A DNA stretch of 22,946 nt, taken from NCBI GenBank assembly GCA_964427535.1, contig CAYRVF010000087.1, positions 1 through 22,946 of the forward strand, given 5' to 3'. Position 1 is the first letter of the stretch, and every line of letters starts with the position of its first letter. Origin of the DNA: CAYRVF01 sp964427535 (GTDB taxonomy: Bacteria; Chloroflexota; Ktedonobacteria; Ktedonobacterales; JADMIN01). Positions 1 through 6,950 of the stretch are shown one piece after another. The position numbers and the translations under genes were made by a program. The notes below the pieces were generated by a model. That model did no database searches and had not been told where the DNA came from. It saw only the letters and a list, made by a program, of their open reading frames with translations.

Positions 1-494
1 CCTGGCGTTGCGGTGTGCAGCTCGGGGCAGAGATTGAGCAGCATCTCGACATAGCTCGTCGCGCGGAAGTTCGGCGCGAGCACGAGCACACTCGTCCCGG
101 ATTGATTCAGCGCGTACTCGAGCTCATGCAGCCGGTATGCCGGGTTGATGTTGACCAGAATCGCACCGACTTTGGCCGACGCGAACTGAGTGACCGTCCA
201 CTCCGCACGGTTGGGCGACCAGATGCCTACCCGGTCGCCCTTCTTCACACCGAGCGCCATCAGCCCACGTGCGAAGCGGTCCGCCTCGGCGCGCAGGCTC
301 GCCCAGGTGTAGCGCAGCCCTTGCTGCCGCGAGATCAGCGCGTCGCGGTCGGCATACAGGGTCGCCGCGCGATCGAGCGCATCGCCGATGGTCATGCCGA
401 GCAGCGGCGTGTCGCTCGTCCCGCTCACATAGCTCCAGGCGAACGTGCCCCGGTCCTGGGTCGTTACTGGCTGCTGCACCTCGGTCTGCGTCAT
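1..494 (-). CDS. Acyl-CoA synthetase (AMP-binding family), N-terminal part only
   Basis: Reading the minus strand from the ATG at 494 gives 164 open codons running off the left edge of the window, so only the N-terminal part is visible. The translation fits the N-terminal subdomain of medium/long-chain fatty acyl-CoA synthetases of the ANL superfamily (YngI/ACSF2-like): a Tyr-Thr-Trp region near residue 67, then GLMALGVKKGDRVGIWSPN, EWTVTQFASAKVGAILVNIN and PAYRLHELEYALNQSG. These enzymes adenylate a carboxylic acid and transfer it to CoA in the cytoplasm. The P-loop and catalytic lysine regions lie outside the window, so the substrate cannot be judged. A GGAG motif seven bases before the ATG supports this start. 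It is transcribed in the same direction as rpoN but separated from it by a 459-base spacer full of palindromes, so co-transcription is doubtful. Confidence 0.93.
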   Translation of the reverse strand, partial: MTQTEVQQPVTTQDRGTFAWSYVSGTSDTPLLGMTIGDALDRAATLYADRDALISRQQGLRYTWASLRAEADRFARGLMALGVKKGDRVGIWSPNRAEWTVTQFASAKVGAILVNINPAYRLHELEYALNQSGTSVLVLAPNFRATSYVEMLLNLCPELHTATP

Positions 495-689
495 GTGTAC
501 GCTCCGTTCTGTTTCACCACTCGCCTACCCGGCGAGACGCACAGCACACATGAGGAGGAAAGACCCGGCTGAGCGACCCAGCGCGGAGAGGCGCTCAGAC
601 ACGCTAGCTGCGAGGAATCCGTGCACGATGTCATGTGTGAGTATTGTGAGGTGTCAAGCGAGGCTCTGTCAACGCGGCCAGGGTCTCCT

Positions 690-902
690 CCCCCCGCCCC
701 CCTTCCGCCTGCAAGAGGAAAAGGGGAGCCTGCGGTCGGTGCCCGTCAGCGCCTGTCCATGCAGGGAGACGGAAAGGCCCCTCGCCCCGCCGGGAGAGGT
801 GTTGGGGTGAGGCCCCTCAGACAGCAACGGAATACGACACACCGCCATCCGCCACAAATGCCCGCCACCCGACCCCCTCCCCTCGGAGGGGAGGGGGTCG
901 GG
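690..902. repeat. Cluster of three REP-like GC-rich palindromes
   Basis: The 459-base spacer between the acyl-CoA synthetase start and the rpoN stop holds no credible gene but three pyrimidine/purine-rich inverted repeats. One at 690-727 is imperfect. One at 780-812 has arms CCTCGCCCC/GGGGTGAGG with one G-U pair. One at 868-902 is a perfect inverted repeat with 17-base arms around a single central base. The second and third both carry a GGGAGAGGT segment, which suggests copies of one family. They resemble the dispersed intergenic palindromes common in Chloroflexota genomes. Because they lie just past the rpoN stop, the last one could also end rpoN transcription. Confidence 0.7.
868..902. terminator. 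Perfect GC-rich hairpin downstream of rpoN
   Basis: Arms 868-884 and 886-902 are exactly complementary around base 885. The hairpin begins 52 bases past the rpoN stop on the minus strand. It has no T-rich tail, so it is either a factor-independent stop of unusual type or simply a REP-like repeat copy. Confidence 0.4.
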
Positions 903-953
903 GGAGAGGTTCTGCCGTCAGCCGGAGGAGGGTTGGCAGGAGGTTGTCCGCGG

Positions 954-2387
954 CTACCGCAGGGTGGACGGCAGGATGCCGAGCTGCTCACGATACTTCG
1001 CGACCGTGCGCCGAGCCACCGGGATGCCGCGCTCAGAGAGCATGTTCGCCAGCTCCTGGTCGGTCAGTGGCGTCGTCTCGTGGTCCACCATATCCTTGAT
1101 GACATCCTTGATGCTCAGGTTCGCCACGAAGAAGTTGCTGAACGGAATCACCTCGCCGGTCGGCAGCATGACGAACTTCGAGGCCGTCGCGCGGCTGACG
1201 GTGGACTCGTGCATGCCCAGCTCGACCGCGACCCGAGCGCGCGTCAGCGGCTTGAGTGCCCTGATGCCCTCATCGAGGAAGTCACGTTGCAGCTCGACGA
1301 TGCTCTTGGTGATCTTCGCCAGCGTTTGCCGCCGCTGGTTGATGTTCGCCATGAAGAGCCGCGCGCGCGTCACGTAATGCTGGATGTGCCTGCGCTCATC
1401 CTCAGAGAGCTGCATCTGCCTGCTGGAGATGGAGGAGTACAGGGAAGAGTACGAGCTGTTCAGATGCAGGTAGAACCGCTTCGACTCCACGATCTCCACT
1501 TCATACGTGTGATCGCCATCCGCGAGCATCTTCTTGGTGATGATGACGTCCGGCAGCACCGGGCTGGCCAGCTCGCCGCCACCCGACAGGTTGCTATCGA
1601 GATGGCCGCGGCCAGGGAACGGATTGAGGTTGCGCTTGATGAATTCGCTGACGCTATGAATGCTGTCGGTCGTCGTGCCCAGCGCGAGGGCGATCTGACC
1701 GTACTTGTGCTCGCTCAGCTCTGTGAGGTAGCGGCTGATGACCTCGCGCGCGAACGGCTGGTGCAACCCCTGCGCCTCGACGTAATCGAGCTGGATCAGC
1801 AAGCACTCGCGCAAATCGCGCGCCCCCACGCCCACCGGTTCCATCGTCTGCAGCGCGCGAATGATGCTCTCCACATGGTCCGGCTCGACGTCGAACAGAT
1901 CGACGACTTCGTCCACGTCGCAGCGCAGGCGCCCATCTTCGTCCAGATTGCCGACAAGGTACTCGATGAGCGGGCTGTCCACGGCGGGGAACTGCGCCTG
2001 CAACGAGAGCGTCAGGTGCTCCGAGAGACTCATCTGCGCCGCTACGCGCGTTGTCGGGTCGAAGTCTTCGTCGTCAGCGCCCCGCAACGGATGCTGCCAG
2101 ATCGATCCGTCGTCGCCGTATTCGGCGCTGTCGGGCCGCAGCATCGCCGATTCGGCTTGCTGGTTTCTGAGGCACACCTGGCACATCGGGCCCTGAATCG
2201 GTGCACCACAGCGCGGACAGAGCGGCGTTTCCTCGAGTTCGAGTGCGGGGTTCTCGGCCATCTCCTGATGGATGTACGCCTGGAGCTCTTGCGAGGACAA
2301 CGCGAGGATATGATTCGCCGCCACGAGCTGCGGAGACGCGACACGCAGTGGCATTTGCTGATTGACTTGAGAAAGGTCCATAGACAT
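954..2387 (-). CDS. rpoN: RNA polymerase sigma-54 factor with an inserted zinc ribbon
   Basis: This 477-residue protein directs RNA polymerase to -24/-12 promoters and needs AAA+ activator proteins to open them. Region I is recognisable at residues 12-52 (LSSQELQAYIHQEMAENPAL). The C-terminus holds the helix-turn-helix (MHESTVSRA) and an exact RpoN box ARRTVAKYRE at 458-467. The length matches the E. coli protein. Unusually, a C4 zinc ribbon CPRCGAPIQGPMCQVC (Cys57, 60, 69, 72) sits between Region I and the core-binding domain, where many homologues have an acidic linker. A GAGGGGAA motif lies just upstream of the ATG; an in-frame ATG two codons later is an alternative start. No sigma-54 activator gene and no convincing -24/-12 promoter was seen in the window. 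It is divergent from the histidine kinase at 2894. Confidence 0.97.
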   Translation of the reverse strand: MSMDLSQVNQQMPLRVASPQLVAANHILALSSQELQAYIHQEMAENPALELEETPLCPRCGAPIQGPMCQVCLRNQQAESAMLRPDSAEYGDDGSIWQHPLRGADDEDFDPTTRVAAQMSLSEHLTLSLQAQFPAVDSPLIEYLVGNLDEDGRLRCDVDEVVDLFDVEPDHVESIIRALQTMEPVGVGARDLRECLLIQLDYVEAQGLHQPFAREVISRYLTELSEHKYGQIALALGTTTDSIHSVSEFIKRNLNPFPGRGHLDSNLSGGGELASPVLPDVIITKKMLADGDHTYEVEIVESKRFYLHLNSSYSSLYSSISSRQMQLSEDERRHIQHYVTRARLFMANINQRRQTLAKITKSIVELQRDFLDEGIRALKPLTRARVAVELGMHESTVSRATASKFVMLPTGEVIPFSNFFVANLSIKDVIKDMVDHETTPLTDQELANMLSERGIPVARRTVAKYREQLGILPSTLR

Positions 2388-2893
2388 AGCCGGGGTTCCC
2401 CTCTTCTGAAGAGATGTTCAATCGCACGCTTACGCAAACATCATGCCCATCACATCTGTTCGGCGCGCGAAAAATGCGATGGTATGCCCTTCCAAGCGTC
2501 GTACCTCGCGCGGAGCACCAGCTGGCTGGTCCTTACCTGAGCGCTCTGGTGAGCCGGCAGACAGGCGGAGTAGCCGTCGGTCGTCTGTCAGCGCCAATTG
2601 TGGAAGCGCGACCTATGAGGAAAGAATGGGGGTCATCATCCATTCGGTGGCCGCACGCCCGCTGGCGATGCAACTTTTATGCCATTTCCCCCTCCACCGC
2701 CGCGGACTTTGCGCGATCACTCAGGCGACTCAAGTGCGCCAGTCGTCGCGCTGGCCACACGCTGAGGAGAGAATGCAAGCCGGATGCCAATTTCAGTGTC
2801 ATAATCCGCGCTGGGAGCGGTCGGGCGGCAGAGTGGTGTACGATACAGGGGAACTGAGAGCGAAACCCGTTCATCCCGCGAGAACAGCCGCCT
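2388..2893. other. Intergenic region between rpoN and the GAF histidine kinase
   Basis: About 506 bases separate two divergent genes. The open frames crossing it on either strand have no recognisable motif and run into the flanking genes, so I call no gene here. The only promoter-like element I can point to is the extended -10 TGTCATAAT at 2797-2805, which would start a transcript about 80 bases before the kinase. Its -35 region is poor. Confidence 0.5.
2797..2805 (+). promoter_or_regulatory. Possible extended -10 promoter of the GAF kinase-regulator operon
   Basis: TGTCATAAT fits the extended -10 form TGn-TATAAT with one mismatch in the hexamer. There is no good -35 at 16-18 bases upstream. 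The predicted start site near 2812 leaves a leader of roughly 80 bases. Confidence 0.3.
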
Positions 2894-4135
2894 ATGAGCC
2901 AGGAAAACACACAGCAACGCGCGACAGCCGGGAATGGGCGCGGGCGCGGTGGCGCCGAGGCATTGCGCCGCCGTAACCACGAGCTCTCGATCCTGAACAC
3001 GATCGCCGCGGCGCTCAATCAGACGGTCGATCTGTCGCAGGCACTCTCCGCGACGCTCTCCCAGGTAGCCGAGCTGCTCGACCTGCAAACCGGCTGGATC
3101 TGGCTGCTCAACGAGACCACCGGCGAGTCCTACCTCGCCGCCGCGCAGAACCTCCCGCCGGGCCTGGCGAACGACCCGCACCGTATGGAAGGCTCGTGCT
3201 ACTGTCTCGACACCTTCCGCGCGGGCGACCTGAGCGGCGCGGCCAACATCAACGTCGTCACGTGCAGCCGCCTCAAAGCGCTGGTCGGCGGGACGGGCGG
3301 GCTGCGCTACCATGCGAGCATCCCACTCTACGCGCACGACAAGCGCCTCGGCGTGCTAAATGTCGCCAGCCCCGACTGGCGCGGCCTCTCGCCCGACGAT
3401 CTGCGGCTGCTCCACACCATCGGCGACTTGCTGAGCATCGCGATCGAGCGGGCACGGCTCTTCGAGCGTAGCGCGCAGCTCGGCGCGGCGGAAGAGCGCA
3501 ACCGGCTGGCTCGCGAAATACATGACACGCTCGCACAGGGGATGGCCGCCGTGGCCCTCCAGCTCGAAACCGCCGATGCGCTGCTCGACCGCGACGCAGA
3601 GCGCGACCGCGTGCAGCGTGCCCTCACCCGCGCACTGGAGCTCACGCGCGCGAACCTTGAAGAAGCTCGCCGGTCGGTGCTCGACCTACGCGCGGCCCCG
3701 CTCGAAGGCAAGTCGCTCGCCCAGGCGCTCGCTGCCCTCGCCACCGAGCAGTCTATCCCCAGGAGCACCCGCGTGACCTTCTCAGCGACCGGCGGCAGCC
3801 GTCCGCTCTCGGCGCGTACGGAGGTCGGCGTCTTCGGCGTGGTACGCGAGGCTGTGCAGAACGCGCTCCGGCACGCCCATGCGCGTCACGTCCGCATTGC
3901 GCTGGTGACGACGCCGGACGTCGTCCGCTGCACGGTCACGGACGACGGACAGGGGTTCGACCCCGAACACGTCCCAGCTGGGCGCTTTGGGCTGATCGGC
4001 ATGAGCGAGCGTGCACGGCTGCTGGGCGGTCGCTTCTGCATCGACAGCCAGCCCGGCCAGGGAACACGCATCGACCTGGAGGTGCCGCTCAACGCGCTGT
4101 CACCGCTGACAGAGAACGGAGAGCGCCCCGCATGA
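2894..4135 (+). CDS. GAF-domain sensor histidine kinase, NarL-type (HisKA_3)
   Basis: This is a 413-residue soluble sensor kinase with no signal peptide or membrane helix. Residues 30-190 form a GAF domain. The HisKA_3 dimerisation box EERNRLAREIHDTLAQG follows with phospho-acceptor His210. The ATPase domain has the N-box REAVQNALRHA (Asn323), DDGQGFD at 350-356 and GLIGMSERA at 366-374, so the enzyme should be active. The GAF domain carries Cys102, Cys104 and Cys124 (GSCYCLDTF ... NVVTCSRL), a pattern I associate with redox or Fe-S sensing GAF kinases of the AirS type; that ligand assignment is inference and a fourth Cys is not evident. The stop overlaps the start of the response regulator as ATGA, so the pair is translationally coupled and almost certainly cognate. 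The start codon has only a weak GAGA-type ribosome site. Confidence 0.95.
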   Translation: MSQENTQQRATAGNGRGRGGAEALRRRNHELSILNTIAAALNQTVDLSQALSATLSQVAELLDLQTGWIWLLNETTGESYLAAAQNLPPGLANDPHRMEGSCYCLDTFRAGDLSGAANINVVTCSRLKALVGGTGGLRYHASIPLYAHDKRLGVLNVASPDWRGLSPDDLRLLHTIGDLLSIAIERARLFERSAQLGAAEERNRLAREIHDTLAQGMAAVALQLETADALLDRDAERDRVQRALTRALELTRANLEEARRSVLDLRAAPLEGKSLAQALAALATEQSIPRSTRVTFSATGGSRPLSARTEVGVFGVVREAVQNALRHAHARHVRIALVTTPDVVRCTVTDDGQGFDPEHVPAGRFGLIGMSERARLLGGRFCIDSQPGQGTRIDLEVPLNALSPLTENGERPA

Positions 4136-4803
4136 GCGATGCCGCCATCCGCATTCTGGTCGCCGACGACCACCCCATCGTGCGCGACGGTCTGGTCGCT
4201 ATTCTGACGACGCAGCCTGACTTCGACGTCGTCGGCGAGGCGAGCACTGGCGGGGAAGCTGTCGAGCGCACGCTGCGGACCGCGCCCGACGTGCTGCTGC
4301 TCGATCTGGCGATGCCCGAGCTGGACGGCGTCGAGGTGTTGCGGCAGCTTCGCGCACAGGGCAGCCAGGCAAGAGCAATCGTCTTCACCGCGTTCGACAC
4401 CGACGAACGCATACTGGGCGCGGTGCGGGCGGGGGCGCAGGGCTACCTGCTCAAAGGCGTCCCGCGCGATGATATCTTCCGCGCCGTGCGCACAGTCGCC
4501 GCGGGCGGGTCACTGCTCACGCCTATCGTCGCGGCGCGCCTGCTGCGGAACATCGAGTCACCCATGCCCGAGGCGCCCACCGCGCTCACACCGCGCGAGC
4601 TGGATGTCTTGCGCCTCCTTGCGCGTGGCCGCCAGAACAAAGAGATCGCGCGCGAGCTAGGCATCTCGCTGCGCACCGTGAAATTCCATGTCGCGTCACT
4701 GCTGCAAAAACTCGGCGTGGGCAACCGCACGGAAGCCGTAACCGCCGCCGCACGACGCGGCCTCATCTCCCTCGCCGAGGAGACTTCCCAGCAAGGCGGA
4801 TAA
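4132..4803 (+). CDS. NarL/FixJ-family response regulator
   Basis: This 223-residue protein has a receiver domain at about 7-122 with the acidic pair Asp12-Asp13, phospho-acceptor Asp58 (LLLDLAMP), Thr86 and Lys108. A LuxR-type DNA-binding domain follows at about 150-212 (LTPRELDVLRLLARG, then KEIARELGISLRTVKFHV and KLGVGNRTEAV). All residues needed for phosphorylation and DNA binding are present. It overlaps the upstream kinase by four bases and should be its direct partner. The target genes are unknown; the membrane zinc-ribbon gene 158 bases downstream on the same strand is a candidate, by position only. Confidence 0.97.
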   Translation: MSDAAIRILVADDHPIVRDGLVAILTTQPDFDVVGEASTGGEAVERTLRTAPDVLLLDLAMPELDGVEVLRQLRAQGSQARAIVFTAFDTDERILGAVRAGAQGYLLKGVPRDDIFRAVRTVAAGGSLLTPIVAARLLRNIESPMPEAPTALTPRELDVLRLLARGRQNKEIARELGISLRTVKFHVASLLQKLGVGNRTEAVTAAARRGLISLAEETSQQGG

Positions 4804-4961
4804 CACTTCCAGGCCCGATCGTATGTCAGCTGTACGGCTGCCTCCTGGCAATTGGTTCGCTTCCTGCTACCCCGCAACACCAGAATGGTCCTCCGGCGGT
4901 CTGTGGCAGGCGGCACGGGCACGTAAGACGACGAACGCGTGCGTGGGGAAGAAGGTGACAT

Positions 4962-5579
4962 GTGGCCAGGCTCATTTCACTCCTCTTTGGTCTATTCGCC
5001 CTGTTGCTCTTAGGTGTGGGCATCGTGTCGGCACTCTGGCTGGTGTTCGGCTTCTGGGTCATCGTCACACCGCTTAGCGCCGTCATCATCCTCCTGTCCG
5101 TAGCTGTCGCGAAGGCGTTGATCGAGGACACCAGAGCGCGCAAGGTGCGCCGCCTGGAGGCCGAGCGCCGGGCACGACTGGCCGAGAAGCGCCACCTCGC
5201 CGAGCTGGAGGCGGCCGCGGGCATCGAGCTCATGGTCGATGGGACGTGCGGAAGCTGCGGCGCGCCGTTGCTTGCCGGTGCGCGCTATTGCTCGCAGTGC
5301 CGGGCGAAGACAGCGCTTGCCCTGAAGCCCCGCATCTGCGCCACGTGCGCCACACGCAACCTCGACGACGCCGTGTACTGTGCCGAGTGTGGCGAACCGC
5401 TTCTCCAGCCGCCAGAGCCGCCTGCCGTGCTCGACCGTCCGCGACACGCCAAACGCGGTGTGCTGCCACGCGCGATGCAGGCGCTGAACACGCCGCTGGG
5501 CCTGCCGCACGAGACCCACCAGCGACCGGAGCCACATCGAAAGCGCGTGAAGCGCGTGTCCTCCGTCGAAGTCCTCTAG
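4962..5579 (+). CDS. Small membrane protein with two cytoplasmic zinc ribbons
   Basis: The 205-residue product has two adjacent hydrophobic segments at about 5-28 and 30-52. A charged, probably coiled-coil stretch at 55-86 follows, then two C4 zinc ribbons: Cys96/99/110/113 and Cys126/129/140/143. The tail is basic and proline-rich. Paired ribbons of this kind are common in membrane proteins of unknown function, where they are thought to mediate protein contacts; no enzymatic motif is visible. The start is a GTG at 4962 with AAGG about seven bases upstream; the overlapping ATG at 4960 is in another frame and does not encode this protein. A UUCG-capped hairpin follows the stop, so the gene probably ends a transcript that may begin at the sensor kinase. 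Confidence 0.85.
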   Translation: MARLISLLFGLFALLLLGVGIVSALWLVFGFWVIVTPLSAVIILLSVAVAKALIEDTRARKVRRLEAERRARLAEKRHLAELEAAAGIELMVDGTCGSCGAPLLAGARYCSQCRAKTALALKPRICATCATRNLDDAVYCAECGEPLLQPPEPPAVLDRPRHAKRGVLPRAMQALNTPLGLPHETHQRPEPHRKRVKRVSSVEVL

Positions 5580-5602
5580 CCGCGACCACGAGCCGCCCCC
5601 TG

Positions 5603-5620
5603 CCTGTCCTTCGGGACAGG
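5603..5620 (+). terminator. UUCG-capped hairpin after the membrane zinc-ribbon gene
   Basis: CCTGTCC and GGACAGG form a perfect 7-bp stem closed by a TTCG tetraloop with a C-G closing pair, 24 bases after the stop codon. There is no T-rich tail, so termination is likely but not certain. Confidence 0.5.
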
Positions 5621-5740
5621 GCACAGTCTGGCCCGGTGTACGAAGCATCCCCCCCATGCCGCGCCGTAGAGTATGGCTACCTGAGTGATCGAGTCCGTAC
5701 CGCGCGGACTTGAGAGCAGCGCAGAGTGGGAGCTTCATCT

Positions 5741-6868
5741 ATGGCAGATACACCGTCATCCACAGCCCTGCTGACCGGGGCATCGCGCGGACTCGGCCTC
5801 GCGCTGGCCCGTGCCCTCGCCACCCGCGGCTGGACACTTATTCTCGACGCACGCGGCGCCGACGACCTCGAATCAGTCCGCGCGGAGTTGGCGCGCTCCA
5901 CAGACGTGATCGCTATTCCGGGCGACATTGCCGACGCGCGGCATCGCACGGCGCTCGCCAGCGCGGCGCGCGACGCGGGCGGCCTTGACGCCGTCATCAA
6001 CAACGCGAGCTTTCTCGGCCCCAGCCCCCAGCCGCCGCTTCTGGACTATCCCCTCGACGTGCTGGAACAGGTCTATCGCGTGAACGTGCTCGGCCCGCTC
6101 GCCTTGGTGCAGGCAGTGCGCGACTCACTGCGTCCCGGCGCTCGCATCCTCAACATAACCAGCGACGCGGGCGTCGAGCAGTACGCGGGGTGGGGTGGCT
6201 ATGGCTCCAGCAAGGCGGCGCTCGAACAGCTCTCCAATATCCTCGCGGCGGAGTTGCCAGACCAGCGCGTCTACTGGGTCGACCCCGGCGACATGCGGAC
6301 GGCCATGCATCAGGCCGCGTTCCCCGGAGAGGACATCAGCGACCGGCCGCTCCCTGAGGTCAGCGTGCCGGGACTGCTGATCCTGCTCGGCGGAACGCTG
6401 CCCAGCGGACGCTACCAGGCGCGCGCGCTGCCCGAGGCTGAACAGACCGCCGCGGACGAGAGGCGCATCCGCGAGCTACGTGTCGCGCTGACCGTCGAAG
6501 ACTTCGACCAGGCGGTCCGCGTCTATCGCGACGGCCTTGGCCTCGACGTGCAGGAGGAATGGTCTGATCCCGAGGGGCGCGGCATGGTTTTGAAGGCCGG
6601 ACCTGGCACAATCGAGCTGCTCGACCCAAGCGACGCGGCCCACACCGACGAGATCGAGGCCGGGCGGCGCGTCTCGGGTCCGGTGCGGCTCGCCCTCGAA
6701 GTCGGCGATGTGCACGCGGCGGCGGCACGGCTGACCGAAGCGGGTGCGGAAGCCCTGCGAGAGCCGGTGCATACGTCCTGGGCGCATCTTAACCAGCGTC
6801 TGCGGGCGCCCGACGGCATGCAGATTACGCTCTTCCAACGTGAGACCGGCGAGAGCGCAGCGGACTGA
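5741..6868 (+). CDS. Short-chain dehydrogenase fused to a VOC (glyoxalase-fold) domain
   Basis: The N-terminal part (about 8-225) is a classical SDR: nucleotide-binding TGASRGLG at 12-19, NNAS at 87-90 and the catalytic set Ser141, Tyr154 and Lys158 (YGSSK). Residues 246-366 form a single VOC/glyoxalase domain (RVALTVEDFDQAVRVYRDGL ... LRAPDGMQITLFQ). The usual first metal ligand His is replaced (RVALTV) and the terminal E of the DPDGNxxEL motif is Gln (QITLFQ). The VOC half therefore probably binds a ligand or a partner rather than catalysing. The usual job of SDRs is NAD(P)-dependent oxidation or reduction; the substrate here is unknown. I chose the ATG at 5741, with GTGGGA about nine bases upstream; an in-frame GTG at 5726 would add five residues. 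It heads a plus-strand run with the QueA-like gene and a second SDR. Confidence 0.88.
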   Translation: MADTPSSTALLTGASRGLGLALARALATRGWTLILDARGADDLESVRAELARSTDVIAIPGDIADARHRTALASAARDAGGLDAVINNASFLGPSPQPPLLDYPLDVLEQVYRVNVLGPLALVQAVRDSLRPGARILNITSDAGVEQYAGWGGYGSSKAALEQLSNILAAELPDQRVYWVDPGDMRTAMHQAAFPGEDISDRPLPEVSVPGLLILLGGTLPSGRYQARALPEAEQTAADERRIRELRVALTVEDFDQAVRVYRDGLGLDVQEEWSDPEGRGMVLKAGPGTIELLDPSDAAHTDEIEAGRRVSGPVRLALEVGDVHAAAARLTEAGAEALREPVHTSWAHLNQRLRAPDGMQITLFQRETGESAAD

Positions 6869-6912
6869 CACCGCGCTCATGCGACCCGCCGCTTCGCTTC
6901 CGACGCGAGAGC

Positions 6913-6936
6913 GAAATAGATACAGAAATAGATACA
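6913..6936 (+). repeat. Perfect 12-bp tandem repeat at the ribosome-binding region
   Basis: GAAATAGATACA occurs twice head to tail at 6913-6924 and 6925-6936 and runs directly into the AAAGG ribosome site of the QueA-like gene. The stretch is AT-rich in a GC-rich context. It could keep the translation start unstructured, or vary in copy number. Confidence 0.8.
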
Positions 6937-6950
6937 AAGGTATGCACGTG

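Noticed and set aside
15..810. Plus-strand open frames at the left edge
   Set aside because: They oppose the acyl-CoA synthetase reading frame and run into the repeat-rich spacer; their composition is Arg/Pro/His-rich without motifs.
2440..2462. Possible second CRP-like site near the rpoN start
   Set aside because: It has one ATCACA half-site only; the other arm does not match.
621..2540. A 639-codon open frame on the plus strand covering rpoN
   Set aside because: It is antisense to a clear sigma-54 gene, begins in the palindrome cluster and contains no recognisable domain. It reflects the high GC content, which suppresses stop codons.
2414..2976. Two overlapping plus-strand frames between rpoN and the histidine kinase
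   Set aside because: Neither has a ribosome site, a domain or a plausible composition, and one overlaps the kinase start.
2717..3337. Minus-strand 206-codon frame across the start of the GAF kinase
   Set aside because: It is a shadow of the real kinase frame, with no motif.
4844..4880. GGTTCGCTTCC resembling a tRNA T-arm
   Set aside because: No matching acceptor, D or anticodon arms are found around it.
5010..5738. Minus-strand 242-codon frame opposite the membrane zinc-ribbon gene
   Set aside because: The plus strand encodes clear membrane helices and paired C4 ribbons; the opposite frame has no domain.
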